Shown: in pieces, positions 9,377 to 20,308 of the stretch
Layout of the letters: each line of letters begins with the position of its first letter
How positions within the stretch are numbered: the first letter of the stretch is position 1
Program-made: the position numbers and the translations under genes
The notes under the pieces: model-generated
What the model was told of the DNA's origin: nothing
Seen by the model: the letters and a program-made list of their open reading frames with translations, nothing else
The model's database searches: none
Assembly: GCF_003182275.1 (NCBI RefSeq)
Contig: NZ_QGTR01000003.1
Location: forward strand, 558,001-622,000
Direction: 5' to 3'
DNA length: 64,000 nt
DNA from: Hoeflea marina
GTDB lineage: Bacteria > Pseudomonadota > Alphaproteobacteria > Rhizobiales > Rhizobiaceae

Positions 9377-9517
9377 GATGATCCTCCGGGGGAGCGTCAA
9401 GGTCGAGAGCGGCGGCAAGCCGGCACAGCGGGAAGCCAAGCTTCCGGGTCGGACCATTCTGGCACGGGCGGAGGCGATCTTCCAGAGCGGCGGCTGATTG
9501 GGACCGCGGCGATCCGG

Positions 9518-10192
9518 TCAGCCCTTGCCGAAGCCGAAATTGGCGAGGCTGTGCTCGACGCCGCCGGCGACGTGGATGCGCAGGATTTCCTGGGCGCGAG
9601 CCGGTTGCCTGGCAAGGGCCGCCTCCAGCAGCATCTTGTGCTCGCTGGCTGCCTTTTCGCCGCGAAAAGTGAGCGAGATCATCTGGTAGCGCAGATACTT
9701 GTCGAAGACGGCCCGGTGCGCGCCCATCAATTCGCGGGAGCCGCAGGCGCTGATGAGCGCCTGGTGGAATTCCCAGTCATAGCGCTTCCACTGCTCCTTG
9801 ATGGACACATCGCCTTCGAGCATGCGCAATTCCATCTGATGCAGCTTGTGGTGGGCGGCGACCACCCGGCCTTCCCATTCCATCTCGCCGGCAACGAAGG
9901 ACAGTTCCAGCGCATGACATTCCAGAATCAGCCGCAGGGCGGAGACTTCATGCAGATTGGCAGGCGACACCGGCGCCACTTCGAAGCCGCGCTGCCCCTC
10001 GGCAATGACGAAGCCGTCGGAGGCGAGCCGGTTGAGAATCTCCCGGAGAGTGGAGACGCTGGCGCCGTAGCGGTGCTTGAGCATGTCGAGCTTGAGTTTT
10101 TCGTCCGGCCGCAAGCGGCCGAAAATAATGTCCGAGCGCAGCTGGGCATAGGTGTCTTCGGCAACCGATTTCGTGGAGGTCAGGCTCGCCAT
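9518..10192 (-). CDS. GntR family regulator, FCD subfamily, of the adjacent TRAP operon
   Basis: 224 residues. The N-terminal winged HTH includes AEDTYAQLRSDIIFGRL and GASVSTLREILNRL, the standard GntR recognition helix region. It is followed by an all-helical FCD ligand-binding domain (HxxxH-type metal/ligand residues in DWEFHQALI and SEHKMLLEA). It is divergent from the TRAP transporter operon across a 379-bp spacer, so it probably controls that operon in response to its substrate. The start at 10192 is the best ATG before the HTH; the RBS is weak. An extension to 10249 is possible but unconserved-looking. Confidence 0.87.
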   Translation of the reverse strand: MASLTSTKSVAEDTYAQLRSDIIFGRLRPDEKLKLDMLKHRYGASVSTLREILNRLASDGFVIAEGQRGFEVAPVSPANLHEVSALRLILECHALELSFVAGEMEWEGRVVAAHHKLHQMELRMLEGDVSIKEQWKRYDWEFHQALISACGSRELMGAHRAVFDKYLRYQMISLTFRGEKAASEHKMLLEAALARQPARAQEILRIHVAGGVEHSLANFGFGKG

Positions 10193-10571
10193 GAAAATCT
10201 CGGAGGTTGAAGATAATATCGGTTGGAGAATGCAATTCAGAACAATCAACAGGATAGGGCTCAGTCAGTCAAAACGCAATAATGTAGGACAATCTCACCA
10301 CAGCCTCCATCGGCCGGAATCGTGCCGATACGCCCGGCTGCCCGGCAGTATAAGATGAAGGTGCCACCAGGCGAAACGCGCCGAGCCCAGCCCTGGCGCC
10401 GGGGATTGCCGCAAGTTGCACCGGGCATGCGCGGTTTCGTATGAGATAAATGATAATCTATGATTTTTTTGATGTGACATTGTCCGCAAAACCGATTTGT
10501 GCGACATATCAGGTGATCTGCCCCCGCCCGCATTGGCCCGGTAGACGAATTGCACAGGGAGGAAACCTGCA
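10193..10571. promoter_or_regulatory. Divergent promoter region between the GntR regulator and the TRAP operon
   Basis: 379 bp without a gene. The part nearest the TRAP operon (about 10440-10510) is strikingly AT-rich for this genome and contains runs such as GATAAATGATAATC and a T7 tract. TTGTGCGACAT at 10497-10507 fits the TNGTNNNACNA operator type of FCD-GntR proteins except at its last base, and is the best operator candidate. An AGGGAGGAAAC Shine-Dalgarno lies just before the TRAP start. No small ORF is convincing here. Confidence 0.5.
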
Positions 10572-11567
10572 ATGACAATCAATCTGACCCGTCGCGCGCT
10601 TCTCGCCGGCACGACCGCACTCCTGCTGGCAACGACAATGGCCTGGACACCAGCCTTGGCCGAAAACGTGACCCTGCGCCTGTCATCTCCGGCCTCGGCC
10701 ACCGATCAGCGCGCAGTCGCCCTCACCGAGGTCTTCGGTCCCCAGATCAAGGATTTCGCCACCTTCGAGCCGCACTGGAACGCCGAGCTGTTCAAGCAGG
10801 GCACCGAGCTGGAAGCCATTGCCCGCGGCAACCTCGATATGGCCATCACCTCGGCCCAGGAACTGGCCACGCTGATTCCGGAGTTCTCCATCTTCACCGC
10901 CGGCTATCTTCACCGGGACGCCGAGCACCAGAAGAAGGTCTTCGCCGCCGACTTCATGGAGCCGCTGAAGCAGAAGGTCGAGGAAACGCTCGGTGTGAAG
11001 CTGCTCTCGGTGATGTATCTCGGCCGCCGCCAGCTCAACCTGCGCACGGACAACGAGGTCAAGACCCCCGCGGATCTCGCAGGCCTGAAGCTGCGCATGC
11101 CAGGCACCGACGCCTGGCAGTTCCTCGGAAAGGCGCTCGGCGCAAGCCCGGTTCCGGTGGCCTTCACCGAAGTCTACACCGCGCTGCAGACCGGCGCCAT
11201 CGACGGCCAGGACAACCCGCTGCCGACCGACAAGGATGCGAAGTTCTACGAGGTCACCAAGCAGATCGTGCTCACCAGCCATCTGGTCGACCTCAACTAC
11301 CTTGCCATGTCCAAGAAGGTGTTCGATTCGCTGACGCCAGACCAGCAGGCCGCATTGCAGAAGGCCTCCGACGACGCGGCCGAATCCGGCCGCCAGAAGC
11401 AGCTGGCGCTTGAAGCCGAGCTGGAGCAGTTCTTCAAGGACCAGGGTCTGAAGGTCTACACGCCCGACCTCGAAGCCTTCCGCACGACCGTGCAGAAGGC
11501 CTATCTGGAATCGGAATTCTCCAAGTCCTGGCCCGAGGGCATGGTCGACAAGATCAACGCTCTGTGA
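10572..11567 (+). CDS. TRAP transporter substrate-binding protein, DctP family
   Basis: 331 residues. The N-terminal signal peptide contains TRRALLAGTT, which could be a Tat signal, and is cleaved near ALAEN. The body has DctP hallmarks: LGRRQLN, LAGLKLRMPG with the conserved Arg that clamps the substrate carboxylate, then PVPVAFTEVYTALQTG and GQDNP. It captures an organic acid in the periplasm for the DctQM permease encoded directly downstream. The substrate is not readable from sequence; the shikimate-dehydrogenase-like gene at the end of the operon suggests a cyclic hydroxy acid such as quinate or shikimate (inference). Confidence 0.92.
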   Translation: MTINLTRRALLAGTTALLLATTMAWTPALAENVTLRLSSPASATDQRAVALTEVFGPQIKDFATFEPHWNAELFKQGTELEAIARGNLDMAITSAQELATLIPEFSIFTAGYLHRDAEHQKKVFAADFMEPLKQKVEETLGVKLLSVMYLGRRQLNLRTDNEVKTPADLAGLKLRMPGTDAWQFLGKALGASPVPVAFTEVYTALQTGAIDGQDNPLPTDKDAKFYEVTKQIVLTSHLVDLNYLAMSKKVFDSLTPDQQAALQKASDDAAESGRQKQLALEAELEQFFKDQGLKVYTPDLEAFRTTVQKAYLESEFSKSWPEGMVDKINAL

Positions 11568-11584
11568 GCCGAGGTCTGACCGGA

Positions 11585-12127
11585 ATGCACGCCATCGCCG
11601 CCTTTCTCAGGGCGAGGGCGGAGAACGTGGCGGCGGGACTTCTCGCCGCCATGTTTGCCACCTTCATCGTCCAGATCGTCGCCCGCTACGTGGTGCTGGG
11701 GTTCTTTCCCTCGATCAACATCGGGTGGACGGTGGAGATGTGCCTGACGCTGTGGCTGTGGGCGGTGTTCTGGACCGGCGCCTTCTGCCTCAATGACGGC
11801 GATCACGTCAAATTCGACATGCTCTACCAGGCGGCGACGATGAAGACCCGGCGCGTCTTTGCGCTGGTCTCCGCGCTCGCCATCCTCGTCGGCATCGGCG
11901 GCGCCCTGCCGGCCACACTCGACTACATCACCTTCTACAAGATCAAGCGCAGCGCCACGATGGGCATCCGCCTCGACTACGTCTTCTCGATCTACGGCGT
12001 CTTCGCCGTGGCCCTGCTGCTGCGCTACGCCTGGCGCGTCTGGCACATTGCCCGTGGCGGCGCCCCCGACAACGACGATCCGGGACACGACACGCTGATC
12101 GGCGGCGAAGAGGTGCATCCGCAATGA
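11585..12127 (+). CDS. TRAP transporter small permease, DctQ family
   Basis: About 180 residues with four predicted membrane helices (AGLLAAMFATFIVQIVA, LWLWAVFWTGAF, ALVSALAILVGIG, YGVFAVALLLRY) and the WTVEM segment typical of DctQ. I chose ATG 11585 with GAGG 10 nt upstream. A GTG at 11564 overlapping the dctP stop is an alternative. It couples the binding protein to the large permease DctM, whose start overlaps its stop (ATGA). Confidence 0.88.
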   Translation: MHAIAAFLRARAENVAAGLLAAMFATFIVQIVARYVVLGFFPSINIGWTVEMCLTLWLWAVFWTGAFCLNDGDHVKFDMLYQAATMKTRRVFALVSALAILVGIGGALPATLDYITFYKIKRSATMGIRLDYVFSIYGVFAVALLLRYAWRVWHIARGGAPDNDDPGHDTLIGGEEVHPQ

Positions 12128-13419
12128 GCTTCGCGTTTGCCGCCTGCCTGCTGGTGGTTCTGGTGCTCGCCGGCATCGGCACGCCGATCGCCTTCTCGAT
12201 GATCCTCGGGACGATCATGTATGTGCTGGTCAAGGGCCAGGACCTGGCCCTTCCGGCCGAGCAGATGATCCAGGGTCTCTACGACAGCTTCATCCTGCTC
12301 GCCGTGCCGCTGTTCATCGTCGCCGCCAACATCATGAATGCCGGCACCATTTCCGACCGCCTGCTCAACTTCTGCGTCGCCCTGGTGGGCCGCTTCCGCG
12401 GCGGGCTCGGCCACGTCAATGTCGTCGCCTCGCTGATCTTCGCGGGCATGTCCGGCTCGGCGGTGGCCGATGCCGCCGGCATCGGCAAGATCATCATCGA
12501 GATGATGCGCAAGGACGGCCGCTATCCCGCCGGCTATGCCGCCGCCATCACCGCCGCCTCCTCGACCATCGGCCCGATCATCCCTCCCTCGATCCCGATG
12601 GTGATGTACGCCCTGATTTCCGGCACCTCGATCGGCTATCTGTTTCTCGGCGGCATCGTGCCGGGCCTGTTCATGGGCGCGGTGCTGATGGCGCTCAACT
12701 ACTGGATCTCGATCAGGCGCGGCTTCAAGGTGGAGGAGCCGGTGCCGTTGCGCGAGCTGCCGGTCATCACCACACGGGCGTTCCCGGCGCTGCTGATGCC
12801 GGCCATCCTGCTCTACGGCATCTATGGCGGCGTCACCACCCCGACCGAAGGCGCCGCGGTGGCGGCCGCCTACGCCCTCATCCTCGCCGCCGTCTTCTAC
12901 CGGGCGCTCAGCCTCAAGGGTCTCTACTCCATCATGGTGCAGAGCGCCCATTCGTCCGCTGCCGTCGGCCTCGTGATCGGCGGAGCGCTGATCTTCAATT
13001 ATGTGGTGGCCTCCGAGAACATCCCGGCCAAGGTGGAGGGGTTCATCTCCACGCTCGACGTCTCGCCGATCGTCTTCCTGCTGGTGGTCAACCTGCTGTT
13101 CCTGGCGCTGGGCTGCCTGCTCGATGCCTCCACCATCATCCTCGTCATCGTGCCGCTGTTCATTCCGGCCGCCCGGCATCTGGGAATCGACCTCATCCAT
13201 TTCGGCGTGGTCACCGTGGTCAACTGCATGATCGGACTGATCACGCCGCCCTATGGCATCGTGCTCTTCGTCATCAATGCGGTGACGGGCATCCCCTTGC
13301 GCGAGATCGTGCGCGAGATCTGGCTGTTCATCGGCGTGCTGATTGCTGCCCTGCTCGCCATGATCCTGTTTCCGGGGATCATCCTGTGGCTTCCTCGCCT
13401 GCTGGGCTACCAGGGATAG
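12124..13419 (+). CDS. TRAP transporter large permease, DctM family
   Basis: 431 residues, highly hydrophobic with about 11-12 membrane helices. It has family motifs GMSGSAVADAAG, SSTIGPIIPPSIPMV and YGGVTTPTEGAAVA. It forms the Na+-driven channel of the tripartite transporter with DctQ and the DctP protein encoded upstream. The ATGA overlap with dctQ shows coupling. It is followed 8 bp later by the shikimate-dehydrogenase-like gene on the same strand. Confidence 0.93.
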   Translation: MSFAFAACLLVVLVLAGIGTPIAFSMILGTIMYVLVKGQDLALPAEQMIQGLYDSFILLAVPLFIVAANIMNAGTISDRLLNFCVALVGRFRGGLGHVNVVASLIFAGMSGSAVADAAGIGKIIIEMMRKDGRYPAGYAAAITAASSTIGPIIPPSIPMVMYALISGTSIGYLFLGGIVPGLFMGAVLMALNYWISIRRGFKVEEPVPLRELPVITTRAFPALLMPAILLYGIYGGVTTPTEGAAVAAAYALILAAVFYRALSLKGLYSIMVQSAHSSAAVGLVIGGALIFNYVVASENIPAKVEGFISTLDVSPIVFLLVVNLLFLALGCLLDASTIILVIVPLFIPAARHLGIDLIHFGVVTVVNCMIGLITPPYGIVLFVINAVTGIPLREIVREIWLFIGVLIAALLAMILFPGIILWLPRLLGYQG

Positions 13420-13427
13420 GACAGGCC

Positions 13428-14300
13428 ATGCAAAGCGATTCCACAGGCATGCAGCCTTTGCCGAGGCTCAGGCTCGGACTCATCGGCGGCAATATCAGGG
13501 CATCCCGCTCGCCCGCACTGCACCGCGCCGCCGGCCGGCTGGCGGGACTGGACACGAGCTACGACCTGCTGATCCCCGACGAGATGGGACTTAGCTTCGA
13601 GCAAGTGCTGGCGGATTGCTCCGCCGCAGGGTATCGCGGCGTCAATGTGACCTACCCGTTCAAGGAGCGGGTTGTACCCCTGCTGCGCATCTGTGACCCC
13701 CTGATCGCCGCACTCAGGGCGGTCAACACCGTGGTCTTCGAAACCCATGGCATGGTGGGCCACAACACCGACTATTCAGGCTTCATCTCCGCCTACCGCG
13801 ACCGCTTCGGCGCGGCGGCGCCGGGCAAGGTGGTGCTGGTGGGTGCCGGCGGCGTCGGCCGCGCGATCGCCTTCGGCCTGGTGAAGCTGGGCGCGGCGGA
13901 ACTGCGCATCGTCGACCGTGACATGACCAAGGCGGCAGACCTTGCCGGCGCCCTTGCCGGTCTGGGCGGCGCGGGTCCGGCCGTGGTCATCGAGCCCGAT
14001 GTGCGTGCGGCCAGCCGGAGCGCAGAGGGCATTCTCAACTGCACCCCAGTCGGCATGGTCGGCAGCGACGCCACCCCTGTACCGGACGACTGCCTGGACG
14101 GCGTGAGATGGGCCTTCGACGCCGTCTACACGCCGGTTGAAACCCGTTTCAAGACCGAGGCCGAAGCCGCAGGTGTCAGCGTGCTGAGCGGCTATGAACT
14201 GTTCTTCCACCAGGGCGTGGATGCTTTCGGCATCTTCACCGGCACCCCGCTTGCCGACCCGCGACGACTGCGCGGCGCGCTGCTCAACGAGACGGGGTAG
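13428..14300 (+). CDS. Shikimate/quinate dehydrogenase-like protein (AroE family) in TRAP operon
   Basis: 290 residues from ATG 13428. Substrate side: ASRSPALHRAA (Ser-x-Ser shikimate clamp), GVNVTYPFKE with the catalytic Lys, and GHNTDYSGF with the catalytic Asp. Cofactor side: VGAGGVGRAIA followed by VDRD, where an Asp rather than NRT ends the second strand, favouring NAD over NADP (inference). NCTPVGM and HQGVDAFGIFTG complete the family. The location at the end of a GntR-regulated TRAP operon suggests a catabolic enzyme for an imported quinate/shikimate-like acid and not the biosynthetic AroE. Confidence 0.85.
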   Translation: MQSDSTGMQPLPRLRLGLIGGNIRASRSPALHRAAGRLAGLDTSYDLLIPDEMGLSFEQVLADCSAAGYRGVNVTYPFKERVVPLLRICDPLIAALRAVNTVVFETHGMVGHNTDYSGFISAYRDRFGAAAPGKVVLVGAGGVGRAIAFGLVKLGAAELRIVDRDMTKAADLAGALAGLGGAGPAVVIEPDVRAASRSAEGILNCTPVGMVGSDATPVPDDCLDGVRWAFDAVYTPVETRFKTEAEAAGVSVLSGYELFFHQGVDAFGIFTGTPLADPRRLRGALLNETG

Positions 14301-14320
14301 GCGTCGCGGCGCCGCTGCAC

Positions 14321-14731
14321 TCACAGATGCCGCACCTCGTCGGGCCGCTCGCCCCATTCGTCGTTGAGCCCGTCGAAATAGGTCACGGGTGCCGCCACCA
14401 ATTCGTCGATGTCGATGCCCTCGAGACAGGTCACACTGATGTTGTAGTATTTCGCACCGGTCATGTTGGGAACGTCCACCCATTCAAAAGGATGGACGCC
14501 GCACCGGCTGCAGAACAGATGATGCGCCACCGGATTGGCGCCGCGGTAGTCGGTCAGCATGTCTGCGCCGGACAGCAGCCTGAACGCGGCCGGCGCCGCC
14601 CTGACCGACCAGAGGCGCATTTTGGTGCAGATCGTGCAGTTGCACTTGGCGGTCCCCGCGGCGATGTCCACATCCGCCTCGAACCGCACCGCGCCGCAAT
14701 GGCAGCCGCCGCCATAGGTCCTTTTCACCAT
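14321..14731 (-). CDS. GFA family zinc-binding protein
   Basis: 136 residues of the glutathione-dependent formaldehyde-activating (GFA/CENP-V) fold. The zinc ligands are clear: GGCHCGAVRF, KCNCTIC and FCSRCGVHPF. Family members bind Zn and in some cases glutathione adducts; most have no proven reaction, so the biochemical role stays open. Single gene, convergent with the shikimate-dehydrogenase-like gene. Confidence 0.85.
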   Translation of the reverse strand: MVKRTYGGGCHCGAVRFEADVDIAAGTAKCNCTICTKMRLWSVRAAPAAFRLLSGADMLTDYRGANPVAHHLFCSRCGVHPFEWVDVPNMTGAKYYNISVTCLEGIDIDELVAAPVTYFDGLNDEWGERPDEVRHL

Positions 14732-14807
14732 CGCCTCCCTCGCGAGTCGGAACTGTCGCGATCATTCCCGTCCTTCAGGCCGAAGGCAATGCAGCCATTG
14801 CCGCGGA

Positions 14808-15506
14808 TCAGAACTTCTCGACCCAGGGACGCAGCGACAACTCCTCGCTCCAGGCGGAGCGCTGCTGGCGGACCAGCATCAGATAGCTCTCGGCGATCGC
14901 ATCGGGATCAAGCATCGAATCGGGCCGGTCGGCAGGTTCGGTGCGGCCGGGATTGCGGATGCCTCCGTCGATGTTGATCCAGGCGACGTGAATCCCCTGC
15001 GGATGCAGTTCGCGCGCCATCGATTGCGCCAGGCCTCGCTGGGCGAACTTGCCCATGGCGAAAGGCGCCGACATCGGAAATCCTTTTACGCCCGCCGAGG
15101 CGCCGGTGAACAGGATCGTTCCGCGAACGCCGTCCTCGGGTGCCTGCGCCAGCATCACCCGGGTCGCGGCCTGGCCGACCAGGAAGGCGCCATAGGCCGT
15201 GACCTCAAGCGCATGGCGGACGGCTTCCGGCTCGAGTTCGATCAGAGCACCTCGCTGCCTGGCGGACGGATTGTAGACCGCGAGCCGCAGCGGACCCGGC
15301 AGCGCCGCGAACAGGGCGTCGACGTCCGCGGGCCTGGAGGCATCGCAGACCGCCAGTTGCGCCTCCGTCTCCGCGCCCAACCCTGCAATCTTGTCGATGT
15401 CGCGCGCGGCGAGGACGAGATCGAAGCCTTCGCGGTGCAGACGGCGCGCCAGCGAGGCGGACAGGCCATCGCCCACTCCGACGATCAGGGCAACAGGTTT
15501 CGACAT
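14808..15506 (-). CDS. Short-chain dehydrogenase/reductase-like protein with altered catalytic Tyr
   Basis: 232 residues with a Rossmann start (ALIVGVGDGLSASLARRL, a variant of the TGxxxGxG loop) and the SDR core FTGASAGVKGF. The position of the catalytic YxxxK reads FAMGK, so the Tyr is Phe while the Lys is kept. This FAMGKFA form recurs in a subset of proteobacterial SDRs (recalled), so it is a lineage feature and not a damaged gene. The substrate is unknown. It is divergent from the molybdenum hydroxylase operon with about 150 bp between. Confidence 0.82.
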   Translation of the reverse strand: MSKPVALIVGVGDGLSASLARRLHREGFDLVLAARDIDKIAGLGAETEAQLAVCDASRPADVDALFAALPGPLRLAVYNPSARQRGALIELEPEAVRHALEVTAYGAFLVGQAATRVMLAQAPEDGVRGTILFTGASAGVKGFPMSAPFAMGKFAQRGLAQSMARELHPQGIHVAWINIDGGIRNPGRTEPADRPDSMLDPDAIAESYLMLVRQQRSAWSEELSLRPWVEKF

Positions 15507-15656
15507 AGGCTTTCCTCCAGCAGGTCACGACGCCCAATCTAGCGCCGGGCCGCAGACATGGGAACCTTTGCCGGCACCACGGATTGATTTGCGACACGGA
15601 TGCGCGACCAGCCGCGACATCCCGACAGCGATAGCCAGCCGGAGCCCGACCACCCG

Positions 15657-16159
15657 ATGCACACACAGCTTACCATCAACGGCGAGAACCACGACCTAGA
15701 AGCCGATGAACGCACGACCCTGCTCGATGCCCTGCGCCAGCATCTCCGCCTCACCGGAACCAAGAAGGGGTGCGACCATGGGCAGTGCGGCGCCTGCACC
15801 GTCATCGTCAACGGACGGCGGATCAATTCCTGCCTGACCCTTGCCTGCATGCATGACGGCGACGAGATCGTCACCATCGAAGGCATCGGCACGGCGACCG
15901 ATCTCTCGGTGCTACAGCAGGCCTTCCTGTCGGCGGACGGATTCCAGTGCGGCTATTGCACGCCCGGGCAGATCTGTTCGGCGACAGCGATGCTCGAGGA
16001 GGTCAAGGCGGGCTGGCCCAGCCACGTCTCCGACAGGCTCGACGGCGCACCGGAGTTGAGCGACGAGGAGATCGGCGAGCGCATGAGCGGCAATCTCTGC
16101 CGCTGCGCCTGCTACCCCAACATCGTGGCGGCGATCCGCGCGGCGGCGGGGTCGGCGGC

Positions 16160-16163
<4 letters not shown>
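15657..16163 (+). CDS. Molybdenum hydroxylase, [2Fe-2S] subunit (PaoA/YagT-like)
   Basis: 168 residues with two [2Fe-2S] sites. The plant-ferredoxin type is [12 protein letters not shown] plus NSC; the helical type is CGYCTPGQ plus [12 protein letters not shown]. It passes electrons from the Mo site to FAD. ATG 15657 fits the usual length; an upstream in-frame ATG at 15600 would add 19 residues without a recognisable Tat signal, unlike E. coli PaoA. The stop overlaps the start of the FAD-subunit gene. Confidence 0.92.
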
Positions 16164-17142
<979 letters not shown>

Positions 17143-17146
<4 letters not shown>

Positions 17147-19335
17147 CCGCATATCTGAAGATGGACGAACCGGACCGGCGCAACCGGCTCGACTCGATGG
17201 CGCAGGGTGTCATCGGCCAGCCGCTCGACCGGATGGAGGGCCCGCTCAAGGTCAGCGGCACGGCCCGTTATGCGCACGAGTGGCCGGTCGAGCGACTTTG
17301 TCATGCCGTGCTGGTGCGCTCGACAATTGCCCGCGGCCACGTGGTGCGCATCGACAGATCTCCGGTCGAGGCGATGGACGGCGTGCTGGCCGTCATCGAC
17401 GATGACCGACTGTTGCGCAATCCGGCCCAGGGCACGGCCGGCAAGGCGCCTGTGCAAGGTCCGAGGGAGATCTTCTATGTGGGGCAGCCGCTGGCGCTGG
17501 TGGTGGCGGAGAGCTTCGAGCAGGCCCGCCACGCCGCCACGCAGCTGCGGATCGAGACGATGGCGACCGAAGCAGTGCTGGATCCGGAATCGGAGAGCAC
17601 CGACCGGGAACGCCCCGAGGGCAAGCAGACCTCGCAGGGCGATCTTGATCGCGCCATGGCCGAGGCGTCCCACAGCATCGACGCGGTCTACCACACGCCC
17701 GGCCATTCCAGCGCGGCGATGGAGCCGCATGCCGCGATCGCGCAATGGGACGGCGACGATCTCACCGTGCATGCCAGCTGCCAGATGCTCAAATACAATC
17801 AAGAGGAACTGGCCGACGCGCTGGGGATCGACGCCGGCCGGGTGCGCATCGTATCTCCCTATGTGGGCGGCGGCTTCGGTTCCAAGCTCGGCATCGCCCA
17901 TGACGCGGTGGCCGCGGCGATCGCGGCCAGGGCAGTCGGCCGCCCGGTGGCGCTGGCGCTGTCGCGCCGGCAGGTCTTCGAGACCACCATGCGGCGGTCG
18001 GAAAGCCGACAGCGCATCCGGCTGGCCGCCGATGCGGACGGCCTGCTCACCGGGCTCGGCCACGAGGCGCTGGTTTCGCAACTGCCCGGCGAGACGTTCT
18101 CGGAGCCGGTGGCGCAGGCCACGCATTTTCTCTACGCGGCCGAAAACCGCGAGATCATTCATGAAATCGTGCGGCTCAACCGGACCTGCGCCGGGTCGGT
18201 GCGCGCCCCCGGCGAGGCAATCGGCATGACGGTCCTGGAGACCGCGATGGACGAGCTGGCCGTCAAGGCCGGCATCGATCCCGTGGCGCTGCGCAAGCGC
18301 AACATTCCCGACAAGGACCCCGAGGACCAGCGTCCGTTTTCAAGCCACATGCTGGATCAGGCGCTGGACCGCGGGGCGGAACTGTTCGACTGGCAGCGGC
18401 GCAGACCCGAGCCGCGTTCGACCCGCAGGGGCGAGTGGCTGATCGGGCTCGGCATGTCGAGTGCGGCACGCGTCAATTCGCTCATGCAGGCCGAGTCACG
18501 CGTCACCCTCGGCGGTGAGGGTGTCCGCATCGAGACCGACATGACCGACATCGGCACCGGCACCTACACCGTGCTGGCGCAGATTGCCGGCGAAATGCTC
18601 GGTGTTCCGATGGATCGGATCACCACGGTGCTGGGCGATACCGACCTGCCGCCGGGTCCCGGATCGGGCGGCTCCTGGGGCGCGAGTTCCACTGGCAGCG
18701 CGGTCTATGTCGCCTGCGAGGAGATCCGAGCGCGCATCGCCCGCAAGCTCGGCTGCCGCGCCGAGGACCTGACGCTCAAGGACGGCCACGCCATCACCGG
18801 GAACCGGAGCACCGCGCTCGGCGAGCTGATCGGCGACGCGCCGATCTCCGTCCGCGGCGTGGTCGAGCCGGGCGGCACCTCGAAGAAGGTGCGGCAATCG
18901 ACCTATGGCGCCTTCTTCGCCGAAGTCGCGGTCAACGACGTGACGGCGGAAGTCCGGGTCCGGCGGATGCTGGGCGTGTTCGCGGCGGGACGGATCCTCA
19001 ATGCCAAGACCGCACGGTCGCAGTGTCTCGGTGGCATGACCTTCGGCATCGGCATGGCGTTGACCGAAGAGCTGATCCACGATCCGCGCGACGGCAGCAT
19101 CGTCAACCGCGATCTGGCCGAATACCACCTGCCGGTCAATGCCGACGTGCCGCAGCTGGAGGTCGAGTTGCTTGAAGAGCGGGATCCCTGGGCGAGCCCG
19201 ATCCAGGCAAAGGGCATCGGCGAACTGGGAATCAGCGGCGCGGCTGCTTGCATCAACAACGCTGTCTTCAACGCCTGCGGCGTACGGGTTCGAAGCTACC
19301 CGGTCACGCTCGACAAGATTCTCGCGGAGCTGTGA
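17143..19335 (+). CDS. Molybdenum hydroxylase, molybdopterin-binding catalytic subunit (PaoC-like)
   Basis: 730 residues. Xanthine-oxidase-family features: [39 protein letters not shown] and the catalytic Glu in [12 protein letters not shown] near the C-terminus. With the two preceding genes it forms an (alpha-beta-gamma) aldehyde-oxidase-type enzyme, probably oxidising an aldehyde or N-heterocycle. The PaoD/XdhC-type insertion chaperone normally encoded with such enzymes is absent here and must be elsewhere. The three genes overlap, so they are one operon from about 15.6 kb. Confidence 0.93.
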
Positions 19336-19384
19336 GGGCTGGAAGCCTGACAGCGCACGGGCCGATGGGGGCATGACCGCTCCG

Positions 19385-20308
19385 TCATCTCGGGGCTGGA
19401 ATCGTCGCTGCCAGGGGCGTGACCGAAACCTGCAGGATCTCGCTGTGGGCCTGCTTCAGGGTCCGCTGGATGTCCTGCACCGCCACTTCCAGCCCCGCGG
19501 TCCTGAGTTCGTCTGAGAAGTCGATCGACAGGATGACCACAACCTGGTCCGGCGCCAGGTGCACGGTGGTGACCTCGTTGACCCGCTCGACATCCTTCTG
19601 GGCGGCGGCAATGTCGCGAATGCTGTCCTCGAGTTCCCTCGAGGCCCGCTCGCCGATCAGCAGCCCCTTGGTCTCGCGGGCCAGGAACAGCGCCGTCCCG
19701 GTCAGCAGCACGCCTATGCCGATCGAGGCCGCGCCGTCGAATTCCGCCCGGCCGGTCAGTTGCGTCGCCAGAACACCGGCAAAGGCAATTCCAATGCCGA
19801 TCATCGCGGCGCTGTCCTCGAACAGCACCGTGAGCGTAGTGGGATCCTTGCTCCGCCGCGCCGCGCTGAAGAAGGAGTTCGATCCCTTCTGGCGGGAGAA
19901 TTCGCGCAGTGCAATCCGCAGGCTGGCGCCCTCGAACACCGCCGACAGGCCCAGCACCACATAGGTGATGGTGAAGCTCGACACCGGTTCGGGATGCATG
20001 AGATGGATGACGCCCTCATAAAAGGAGATGCCGGCGCCAAGCGAGAACACCAGCAGGGCGACGATGAAGGCCCAGAAGTACAACTCCCGGCCATGTCCGA
20101 GCGGATGATCGTAATCCGGCGGCTGCGCGGCCCTGTGGAGCCCGTAAAGCAGCAGCAACTGGTTGGCGGTGTCGACCGTCGAGTGCACCCCCTCGCTGAG
20201 CATCGCCGAGGAGCCGGTGACGAAGGCGGCCGTAAATTTTGACAGGGCAATAAGGAGATTGCCGGCGAGTGCGGCGTAAATGGCGAGATGGGGGCCGGAT
20301 CCGGTCAA
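19385..20308 (-). CDS. Cation diffusion facilitator (CDF) family transporter
   Basis: 307 residues with six membrane helices and the CDF metal-binding half-sites: SEGVHSTVDT in helix II and FEDSAAMIG in helix V, plus HPLGHGRELYFW between helices II and III. The C-terminal ~85 residues are the cytoplasmic ferredoxin-like domain. It exports divalent metal such as Zn, Fe or Mn in exchange for protons; the metal is not clear. The start is a TTG at 20308 with AGGAG 7 nt upstream. It is divergent from the MscS gene. Confidence 0.9.
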   Translation of the reverse strand: MTGSGPHLAIYAALAGNLLIALSKFTAAFVTGSSAMLSEGVHSTVDTANQLLLLYGLHRAAQPPDYDHPLGHGRELYFWAFIVALLVFSLGAGISFYEGVIHLMHPEPVSSFTITYVVLGLSAVFEGASLRIALREFSRQKGSNSFFSAARRSKDPTTLTVLFEDSAAMIGIGIAFAGVLATQLTGRAEFDGAASIGIGVLLTGTALFLARETKGLLIGERASRELEDSIRDIAAAQKDVERVNEVTTVHLAPDQVVVILSIDFSDELRTAGLEVAVQDIQRTLKQAHSEILQVSVTPLAATIPAPR

